This document shows positions 1 through 4,671 of a DNA stretch of 5,138 nt, one piece after another. A program made the translations under genes and the position numbers. The notes beneath the pieces were generated by a model that was not told the origin of the DNA, searched no databases, and was given only the letters and a program-made list of their open reading frames with translations. Origin of the DNA: Betaproteobacteria bacterium. Its GTDB lineage: Bacteria; Pseudomonadota; Gammaproteobacteria; Burkholderiales; Usitatibacteraceae. Within the stretch, counting starts at the first letter, position 1; each line of letters opens with the position of its first letter. The DNA is taken from NCBI GenBank assembly GCA_025362705.1, contig JANYFH010000213.1, positions 1 through 5,138 on the forward strand. The letters run 5' to 3'.

Positions 1-1182
1 CCGGTGCCGGATACCGTGAGTGAATTCATCGGCCACATCACCAGGCGCGAGGGAATGAAGGATCTGTCGGCCGCCGAAATGCCGCTGATCGACGCGATGG
101 CGGCGTTTCTTCGCGAGATGAAGCGCATGGACGTGCCAAAGGACGAGTGGGACATTTCGCGACTGCCGCCGCATCTATTGATGAATTTTCGTATTGTTGA
201 TGCCGACGGCAAAGAGCTGGCGATGTCGCGCGATTTCGCGGCATTGAAGACGCAGTTTGCCGATGCATCGCGCACCGTATTTTCCACGCTGCACAAGAAT
301 CGCCTGGAGCGCGACGACATCACCAAATGGGATTTTGATGCGCTGCCCGAAACCATTAACTTCGAACGCAACCAGATTCGCTACGACGGCTTTCCCGCGC
401 TGGTGGATCGCGATACGTCGGTATCGATCAAGATTTTCGACGAGCTGCAAGCCGCCAAACACAGCCATAGACGCGGCCTCACCAGGCTTTTCATGCTTGC
501 ACTTGCCGAGCAGGTGAAATTCATGGAACGGGGCATCAAGCTCTCCCCAGTCGCTGCTTTCCAGTACGTACATTACTTTCCCGAATCAAAAAACCACACC
601 CAGGACGCGATGAAAACCGAACTCGTGTACGCCGCATTCGCGGGCACGATGGTGGAGTTTTTGCCCGCAGAAATTCGCGATGAAGCTGCATTCAGCGCAG
701 CACGGGTTGCGGGCAAGGCGAAGCTAGCGGGCAACGTGCAGGCGCTGATGCAGGCGATGGAAGAATCGTTTACCGCGTCTGCCGAAATTCGCAAACTGCT
801 TAACGAGCGCTACGTGAAAAGCTGGGAACATATTGGCCCAGAAATCGAGGACCAGTTATCGCATCTATTCGAAGCAGAATTCCTGCGTAATGTTTCAATG
901 GCGCAATTACTGCAATTTCCGCGCTATCTGAAAGGCATTGTGCTCAGGCTCAATAAAGCGAGGACCGGCACGATGGAGCGCGACATTGAACAGGCACGCT
1001 CGATTCGGCCGCTGTGGCAGAATGCGCTGAAGCTCAAGGATTGGCTGGAACCGAAAGCCGCCGAGTATCGCTGGATGATTGAAGAACTGCGCGTCTCGCT
1101 GTTTGCGCAGGAATTGCGGACACCGTTTCCGGTCAGCGTGAAACGGGTGACGAAGGCCTGGGAAGAACTTGCAAAGAAATAA
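1..1182 (+). CDS. hrpA: ATP-dependent RNA helicase HrpA, C-terminal part (5' end outside window)
   Basis: The frame is open from base 1 to the TAA at 1180-1182, giving 393 residues. I read this as the C-terminal DUF3418 region of HrpA, a DEAH-box helicase usually about 1,300 residues long. Family-like stretches are LPPHLLMNFRIVDADGKEL (about residues 55-73), YDGFPALVDRD (about 128-138) and HRRGLTRLFMLALAEQVKF (about 157-175). The helicase motor (Walker A, DEAH, RecA-like and OB domains) must lie upstream and is not visible, so the GTG at 4 is an internal valine and not a start. HrpA is a cytoplasmic RNA helicase linked in E. coli to mRNA processing and to rescue of stalled ribosomes; that is family knowledge. 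The domain runs to a normal-looking end with no frameshift. The next gene starts 1 bp after the stop, implying co-transcription. Family assignment is strong, but the N-terminal half is unseen. Confidence 0.88.
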   Translation, partial: PVPDTVSEFIGHITRREGMKDLSAAEMPLIDAMAAFLREMKRMDVPKDEWDISRLPPHLLMNFRIVDADGKELAMSRDFAALKTQFADASRTVFSTLHKNRLERDDITKWDFDALPETINFERNQIRYDGFPALVDRDTSVSIKIFDELQAAKHSHRRGLTRLFMLALAEQVKFMERGIKLSPVAAFQYVHYFPESKNHTQDAMKTELVYAAFAGTMVEFLPAEIRDEAAFSAARVAGKAKLAGNVQALMQAMEESFTASAEIRKLLNERYVKSWEHIGPEIEDQLSHLFEAEFLRNVSMAQLLQFPRYLKGIVLRLNKARTGTMERDIEQARSIRPLWQNALKLKDWLEPKAAEYRWMIEELRVSLFAQELRTPFPVSVKRVTKAWEELAKK

Positions 1183-1183
1183 A

Positions 1184-2359
1184 ATGAAATCCGAATCCTT
1201 TCACCGCCTCGCCTCACGCATGACCTACATCGCTCCGTTCGAAGTGATGGAAATCCAGACCGCTGCGCGCGAACTGGAGCGGCAGGGTAAGGACGTGATC
1301 CACATGGAAATCGGCGAGCCCGATTTCACCACACCGCGACCGATAGTTGACGCTGCCGTTGCAGCATTGAACGACAAGCCGATGTTCTACACCTCAGCGC
1401 TGGGTATCCAACCGCTGCGCGAAGCCATTGCCGCTTTCTATGCGAGCAAATACGGTGTGACTGTTTCGCCCGATCGCATCATCGTCACCGCAGGTTCGAG
1501 CGCCGCGCTGCTGCTGGCGTTTGGCGTGTTGCTCAGTGCCGGCGACGAAGTCTTGATGGCCGACCCCGGCTATCCGTGCAATCGCCATTTTGTGCGTGCG
1601 ATGGAAGGCGTGCCGCGCACGATAGCCGTGGGTCCTGAACATGCTTACCAGTTAACGGCAGCGCATATTGGCGCGCACTGGAACGACCGCAGTGTGGCCA
1701 CACTGGTGGCATCGCCCTCCAACCCGACCGGTACCTTGATCGCACCTGATGAATTGAAACGCATCCACATGGAAGTCGCTGCGCGTGGCGGCACGTTAAT
1801 CGTCGATGAAATTTATCAAGGACTCACCTACGACGTAGCACCTTCCACTGCGCTGTCAATCAGTGATGATCTGTTCGTCATCAACAGTTTTTCAAAATAT
1901 TTCCAGATGACCGGCTGGCGGTTGGGCTGGCTGGTGGTGCCGCAAGCGTATGTGCGTGAAGTCGAAAAGCTTGCGCAGAATTTATTCATCTCGGCGTCCA
2001 CACCCGCGCAGCACGCGGCGCTCGCCGCGTTTCGTCCCGATACTCTCGCGATACTTGAAGAGCGCCGCGCCGAATTTTACGCGAGGCGGGATTTTCTGAT
2101 GCCCGCCTTGCGCGAGCTGGGCTTCAGGATTCCGGTTGTTCCGCAGGGCGCGTTCTACATCTATGCAGATTCGTCACAAATTGCCACTGACAGTTTCGAA
2201 CTTTCGCGCAGAATATTGCAGGAGGCATATGTCGCGTTAACGCCCGGCAAGGATTTTGGACTTGCCGCGCCGGAGCGCCACATCCGTATCGCTTACACGC
2301 AGACTGTGGCGCGATTGGCCGAAGCGATTGATCGAATAAAAGGAGTGATTCACGCATGA
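1184..2359 (+). CDS. PLP-dependent class I/II aminotransferase
   Basis: A complete 391-residue fold-type I aminotransferase, a normal length for the AspC/AlaT-like group. Visible landmarks are GEP at 44-46, the cofactor-phosphate loop AGSS at 103-106, DPGYP at 127-131 with the probable ring-stacking Tyr130, SNPTGT at 179-184 with Asn180, DEIY at 208-211 (Asp208 and Tyr211 contact PLP), SFSK at 235-238 with Lys238 as the Schiff-base lysine, Arg246 in GWRLGW, and Arg368 in HIRIAY as the probable substrate-carboxylate arginine. All core catalytic residues are present, so it should be an active cytoplasmic enzyme moving an amino group between an amino acid and a 2-oxo acid. The substrate (aspartate, alanine, aromatic or other) cannot be read from sequence, so I give no symbol. 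I chose the ATG at 1184, 1 bp after the hrpA stop. An in-frame TTG at 1169 would lie inside hrpA and is unlikely. The upstream AAAGAAA is only a weak ribosome binding site, so translation may depend on ribosomes finishing hrpA. Confidence 0.94.
   Translation: MKSESFHRLASRMTYIAPFEVMEIQTAARELERQGKDVIHMEIGEPDFTTPRPIVDAAVAALNDKPMFYTSALGIQPLREAIAAFYASKYGVTVSPDRIIVTAGSSAALLLAFGVLLSAGDEVLMADPGYPCNRHFVRAMEGVPRTIAVGPEHAYQLTAAHIGAHWNDRSVATLVASPSNPTGTLIAPDELKRIHMEVAARGGTLIVDEIYQGLTYDVAPSTALSISDDLFVINSFSKYFQMTGWRLGWLVVPQAYVREVEKLAQNLFISASTPAQHAALAAFRPDTLAILEERRAEFYARRDFLMPALRELGFRIPVVPQGAFYIYADSSQIATDSFELSRRILQEAYVALTPGKDFGLAAPERHIRIAYTQTVARLAEAIDRIKGVIHA
2341..2345 (+). promoter_or_regulatory. Ribosome binding site for the SRPBCC gene
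   Basis: AGGAG, preceded by a run of A, lies 10 bases before the ATG at 2356 and inside the last codons of the aminotransferase. It fixes the start of the next gene and, with the 4-base ATGA overlap, points to translational coupling. Confidence 0.65.
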
Positions 2360-2913
2360 AAGTTTTTAATGGTTTCCTGATGCTGGCTGCGTTGCTTGCC
2401 TCCACCGGCGCAATCGCCGAAGAGCGCGCCATCGACGAAAAAATCACCGTCAAAGCCAACGTTGACGATGTCTGGAAAGCATGGACCACGACCGAGGGCA
2501 TCAAAACGTTTTTCGCGCCGGATGCCAAAGTGGAGCTGCGTGTCGATGGGCCGTTCGAGATTTACATGAATCCCTACGGTGCTCCCGGCATGAAAGGCGC
2601 TGACGATATGCGCATCATCGGCTTTCAGGAAAATAAAATGTTGTCCTTCACCTGGAATGCGCCGCCTTCACTGCCCGAAGCAAGGAAGCAGCGCAGCATC
2701 GTGATCGTGCGTTTAATTTCGCGCGGTGATGCGCTCACCGATGTGACGATTCATCACGTCGGTTGGGGCGAGGGCGGCGAATGGGATAAGGCCTACGACT
2801 ATTTCGGCAAGACGTGGCCGAACGTGCTGAAGAATCTCAAAAAGCGTTTCGACGACGGCCCGGTGGATTGGAAGCCGTGGCTATTGCAATTGAAAACACC
2901 GCCGAAAAAATAA
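2356..2913 (+). CDS. Predicted exported SRPBCC/AHSA1-fold protein
   Basis: 185 residues. The N-terminus looks like a signal peptide: Lys2, a hydrophobic core at about 6-19, then AIA|EE, suggesting cleavage after Ala21. What follows resembles the SRPBCC (START-like) fold of the AHSA1 (Aha1 C-terminal-like) family. Family-like features are VWKAWTTTEGIKTFF at 39-53, a strand around LRVDGPFEIYM at 61-71, MRIIGFQENKMLSFTW at 85-100, and a C-terminal helix with the pattern W-x3-Y-x2-F-x3-W over about 143-154. The fold forms a hydrophobic ligand pocket, but no ligand or reaction can be inferred, and most AHSA1 proteins are cytoplasmic. Export to the periplasm is therefore my inference from the leader. 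The ATG overlaps the aminotransferase stop (ATGA), and the gene ends directly against the convergent thpR-like gene. I am sure it is a gene, fairly sure of the fold, and unsure of the role. Confidence 0.87.
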   Translation: MKVFNGFLMLAALLASTGAIAEERAIDEKITVKANVDDVWKAWTTTEGIKTFFAPDAKVELRVDGPFEIYMNPYGAPGMKGADDMRIIGFQENKMLSFTWNAPPSLPEARKQRSIVIVRLISRGDALTDVTIHHVGWGEGGEWDKAYDYFGKTWPNVLKNLKKRFDDGPVDWKPWLLQLKTPPKK

Positions 2914-2928
2914 CTAGCTTTTCAGCGG
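2899..2928. terminator. Candidate bidirectional terminator hairpin across two abutting stop codons
   Basis: CCGCCGAAAA (2899-2908) can pair with TTTTCAGCGG (2919-2928): nine of ten pairs, one C-A mismatch, with a 10-base loop holding both stop codons. The sequence just beyond is mildly T-rich on each strand (GGTTTTC on +, TGTTTTC on -), but neither side has a classical T run. It is the only terminator-like structure at this convergent junction. Function is inferred. Confidence 0.33.
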
Positions 2929-3435
2929 CCAGGTTTTCAATACATCGGATTCCGGCCCCACCACGCCGGACCGCGTTGCCACCAGGCAGAAATGGTCGAT
3001 GTGCCATTCCACCGGCGCGATCGGTTTGTCAGCAAACGGTGTCGCAACATCGCGCGCAACGGTGAGATACGGCCGGAAGGCGCGCTGATCCTGATCCAGA
3101 TGTGCGGCGGCAAGCAGCGTCCGCAAATTTTTCTGCAAGGTAACCAGCTCACCCGGTACGTCTTTCGTCCCCAGCCACGCCACTCGCGCCTTGGGAAAAC
3201 ATCCGGCTATGTTCGCGGTGTAATCAAAGGGCTGCGCTTCCAGACCATTGGCAATTTGTTCGAACACCGGTAGCAGCTTCATATCAACGTCGCCCAGATA
3301 CGCCAGCGTCATATGCAGCGTGAGCGGAAACAGCGCCTGACCATTCGCTTCACGCGTCAATTGCGGACAGTATTGCGAGAGTTGTTGACGGGTGGCGTCG
3401 TCAGGCCAGAGGGCAAAATACAGGCGGGCGTTCAT
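2914..3435 (-). CDS. thpR: RNA 2',3'-cyclic phosphodiesterase, ThpR/LigT-like (2H phosphoesterase), altered second motif
   Basis: 173 residues, a typical ThpR length. The start RLYFALWPDD at 4-13 is characteristic of the family, as is the first HxTx motif in HMTLAYLG (His41, Thr43). The second motif sits in the expected context, RAFRPYLTVAR (118-128), but reads Tyr123-Leu-Thr125 where the family has His-x-Thr. The codon is TAT, one transition from CAT. Known members hydrolyse a 2',3'-cyclic phosphate on RNA to a 2'-phosphomonoester in the cytoplasm, using both motif histidines; the group was first described as 2'-5' RNA ligase. Loss of the second histidine should weaken or abolish this reaction, though the frame is intact and the rest of the protein looks unaffected. 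The gene faces the left-hand operon with stops touching. No Shine-Dalgarno sequence precedes the ATG. Family assignment is firm; activity is doubtful. Confidence 0.92.
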   Translation of the reverse strand: MNARLYFALWPDDATRQQLSQYCPQLTREANGQALFPLTLHMTLAYLGDVDMKLLPVFEQIANGLEAQPFDYTANIAGCFPKARVAWLGTKDVPGELVTLQKNLRTLLAAAHLDQDQRAFRPYLTVARDVATPFADKPIAPVEWHIDHFCLVATRSGVVGPESDVLKTWPLKS

Positions 3436-3442
3436 GGGCGAA

Positions 3443-3451
3443 ATTCTAGCA
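3443..3451 (-). promoter_or_regulatory. Candidate extended -10 promoter for thpR, possibly leaderless
   Basis: On the minus strand, TGCTAGAAT matches an extended -10 (TGn plus TAGAAT, five of six with TATAAT). Only seven bases (TTCGCCC) separate it from the ATG, so transcription would begin about at the start codon. No good -35 is seen at the usual distance, which extended -10 promoters can tolerate. The absence of a ribosome binding site fits a leaderless message. Sequence-only prediction. Confidence 0.35.
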
Positions 3452-3612
3452 TTTGATGTGGCGGCTATCTCGCAGCAGCAACGTGGGAGACATTGTCTGG
3501 CAGGGGAACCCTTTGGAAAGCCGCGCCAGTGCTTGCGTTCAGGCCAGTCATGCTATTGAAATCGTGTGGCCAAAGCCTTGTAATTCCATTTCTCAATCAT
3601 TGCAATCAAATA

Positions 3613-3773
3613 GTCGTCGTCCCAGCGAAGGCTGGGACCCAGTCCAATCCAAATTCGCGATCCAAGTACGGACTGGATTCCAATACGCGCAACGCCCTGC
3701 ATGGCGTTCCGGCTTTGTGGGCGCGTCCCATGGGACGCGAAACCCCCACGCCGCCCTTCGCTGGAATGACGAC
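3613..3773. repeat. Interspersed palindromic repeat element with 20-bp inverted ends
   Basis: About 161 bp. The left end GTCGTCGTCCCAGCGAAGGC (3613-3632) matches the reverse complement of the right end (3754-3773) at 17 of 20 bases. Nested structure follows: a perfect 7-bp hairpin TCCCAGC-GAAG-GCTGGGA (3620-3637), CCAGTCC (3639-3645) against GGACTGG (3670-3676), AACGCC (3691-3696) against GGCGTT (3703-3708), and a large palindrome at 3722-3739. The outer parts resemble the widespread proteobacterial repeat type read as 'CCAGCGAAGGCTGG...CTGGATTCC...GGAATGACG'; that resemblance is from memory. It encodes nothing convincing and is probably one of many genomic copies. I see no clear target-site duplication. 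It sits 84 bp beyond the deaminase stop, so it may also form the 3' end of that transcript. Confidence 0.75.
3717..3749. repeat. Perfect 18-bp palindrome with an outer stem, inside the repeat element
   Basis: CGCGTCCCATGGGACGCG (3722-3739) is perfectly palindromic. It is flanked by GTGGG (3717-3721) and CCCAC (3745-3749), which can extend the stem past a 5-base bulge. It could form a cruciform in DNA or a strong hairpin in RNA. No T run follows, so I do not call it a terminator. Confidence 0.7.
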
Positions 3774-3857
3774 GTTAAAGAGAATTTTCAACATATTTAA
3801 TCGCCGGATCAATAATGCAATTGGCCGCCGTCAAATCAACACACTTACTTTCGTGAT

Positions 3858-4340
3858 TCAACAGCAGGCATCATCCTCACCGATGTCCTCATTCCACACC
3901 TCGGGATGCGCCGCAATGTACGTCGAGAGCATTTGTTCGCACTCGTCCGAATTCATTTCAATAACCTCGACCCCGCGCTCCTGCAGCCAGTCAATCCCGC
4001 CGCGAAAGTTTTTCGATTCACCGATAACAACCTTGCCGATCTTGAACTGCACGATCAGTCCGCTGCAATACCAGCAGGGCGCCAACGTGGTGACCATGAT
4101 CTTGTCGCGGTAGCTCCGCTGCCGCCCCGCTTTGCGAAACGCATCGGTCTCGCCATGCACCGAGGGATCATTTTCCTGCACACGCCGATTGTGGCCGCAA
4201 CCCAAGAGGAAACCCTGCGAATCATAAAGCGCGGCGCCGATGGGAATGCCACCCTCATTGAGGCCGATGCGGGCTTCATTGATGGCGGTTTGGAGCATTG
4301 TGCTGTAGTCGATTGGAGGATTCATCTTTGTGATCATCAT
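3858..4340 (-). CDS. Yeast-type (Fcy1-like) cytosine deaminase / nucleoside deaminase
   Basis: 160 residues with the zinc-dependent cytidine/deoxycytidylate deaminase fold. Zinc and catalytic motifs are His62-Gly-Glu64 (HGETDA) and Pro88-Cys89-x-x-Cys92 (PCWYC). The resemblance to yeast cytosine deaminase, recalled from memory, goes further: Asn51 in GHN, GESKNFRGG near 107-115, LQERG at 119-123, and the C-terminal W-x-EDIGE at 149-155, where yeast uses the aspartate to bind substrate. The expected reaction is cytosine to uracil plus ammonia in the cytoplasm, for pyrimidine salvage. This differs from the usual bacterial CodA amidohydrolase, and no codB-like permease is seen nearby. Starting at the first ATG keeps numbering in step with yeast at Asn51, His62 and Glu64; the second and sixth Met are alternatives. 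No strong ribosome binding site is visible. Another base or nucleoside substrate remains possible. Repeat elements lie on both sides. Confidence 0.9.
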   Translation of the reverse strand: MMITKMNPPIDYSTMLQTAINEARIGLNEGGIPIGAALYDSQGFLLGCGHNRRVQENDPSVHGETDAFRKAGRQRSYRDKIMVTTLAPCWYCSGLIVQFKIGKVVIGESKNFRGGIDWLQERGVEVIEMNSDECEQMLSTYIAAHPEVWNEDIGEDDACC

Positions 4341-4409
4341 TGTACTCAGCCGTGGCGGTGCATCAACTTCGCTTCAATCGCGTCGACCCACCCCAATAAG
4401 ATGCCGATT

Positions 4410-4429
4410 TCCCACGTGCACAGGTGGGA
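4410..4429. other. Hairpin upstream of the deaminase gene, with an alternative pairing partner
   Basis: TCCCAC (4410-4415) pairs perfectly with GTGGGA (4424-4429) around an 8-base loop, 70-90 bases before the deaminase start. GGTGGG (4423-4428) can instead pair with CCCACC at 4387-4392. Mutually exclusive stems in a 5' leader could act as an attenuator or leader switch, but this is speculative, and the stem is short enough to be chance. Confidence 0.3.
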
Positions 4430-4518
4430 GTCAAATGCATTTTTATCAAACCACCAATTAACACATGCAAATCAATAGAAGTGCGTGTTAGTGTGCGTCT
4501 GTTTTTCGATCCTTTTGA

Positions 4519-4627
4519 GAAACAGGGTCAGGCCTTGCAGTTTGCCTGACGCCCTGCCAATATCGCAACCATGGTACGAACTCTCGGCGACCAACCAGGC
4601 AAAAGGCAAGACCTGACCCTATGTTTC
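4519..4627. repeat. MITE-like element with ~30-bp inverted ends of RAYT/IS200-flank type
   Basis: A 109-bp non-coding element. The left arm (4519-4548, starting GAAACAGGGTCAGG) matches the reverse complement of the right arm (4596-4627, starting GAAACATAGGGTCAGG) at 27 of 30 aligned bases plus one 2-base gap. The 47-bp centre encodes nothing recognisable. Ends of the form GGGTCAGG(T/C)CTTGC followed by TTTTGCC are, from memory, common around REP-associated tyrosine (Y1/IS200-like) transposase genes in proteobacteria. With no transposase inside, this would be a non-autonomous or deleted copy. No clear target duplication is seen. Confidence 0.7.
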
Positions 4628-4661
4628 CCGAGTCCGCCGAATAACCCACCAATAACGAAGT

Positions 4662-4666
4662 AGGGA
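4662..4666 (+). promoter_or_regulatory. Ribosome binding site for the membrane protein gene
   Basis: AGGGA lies five bases before the ATG at 4672. This spacing supports that start and supports the frame, which runs off the window, being a real gene. An in-frame TAA at 4642 rules out a much longer upstream extension. Confidence 0.6.
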
Positions 4667-4671
4667 TCAAA

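Larger units (their letters stand above)
3436..3857. other. Intergenic region between thpR and the cytosine deaminase gene
   Basis: 422 bases without a convincing gene. It holds the candidate thpR promoter at the left edge and an inverted-repeat element at 3613-3773. In 3452-3612 and 3774-3857 I see no RNA gene, coding signal or terminator. Open frames crossing the region on both strands run through the repeat, and their translations carry the VPAFAGTT-type string usual when such repeats are translated by chance. Confidence 0.7.
4341..4671. other. Intergenic region between divergent deaminase and membrane protein genes
   Basis: 331 bases between outward-facing genes, so promoters for both should lie here. 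I see no convincing -35/-10 pair on either strand; on the minus strand GATAAA near 4445 is a weak -10-like site without a good -35. The stretch holds a hairpin at 4410-4429, an inverted-repeat element at 4519-4627 and a ribosome binding site at 4662-4666. No RNA gene was recognised. Confidence 0.65.

Noticed and set aside
1169..1183. Upstream TTG start for the aminotransferase
   Set aside because: It would overlap the hrpA end and add only five residues; the ATG at 1184, 1 bp past the hrpA stop, fits better.
2124..2528. 134-residue minus-strand open frame
   Set aside because: Antisense to the end of the aminotransferase and the start of the SRPBCC gene, both strongly supported.
3722..3739. 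Rho-independent terminator at the 18-bp palindrome
   Set aside because: No T run follows the stem on either strand, and the palindrome belongs to the repeat element.
3606..3812. 68-residue minus-strand open frame
   Set aside because: It is a chance translation of the repeat element, giving the VPAFAGTT-type string typical of such repeats.
3493..4113. 206-residue plus-strand open frame
   Set aside because: It runs through the palindromic repeat and then antisense to the well-supported deaminase, with no family-like sequence.
4410..4429. CRISPR-like repeat, because TTTCCCACGTGCACAGGTGGGA recalls a hairpin-forming CRISPR repeat
   Set aside because: Only one copy is present, with no regular spacers or second repeat nearby.
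3906..4478. 190-residue plus-strand open frame
   Set aside because: Antisense shadow of the deaminase gene, whose zinc motifs are on the minus strand.
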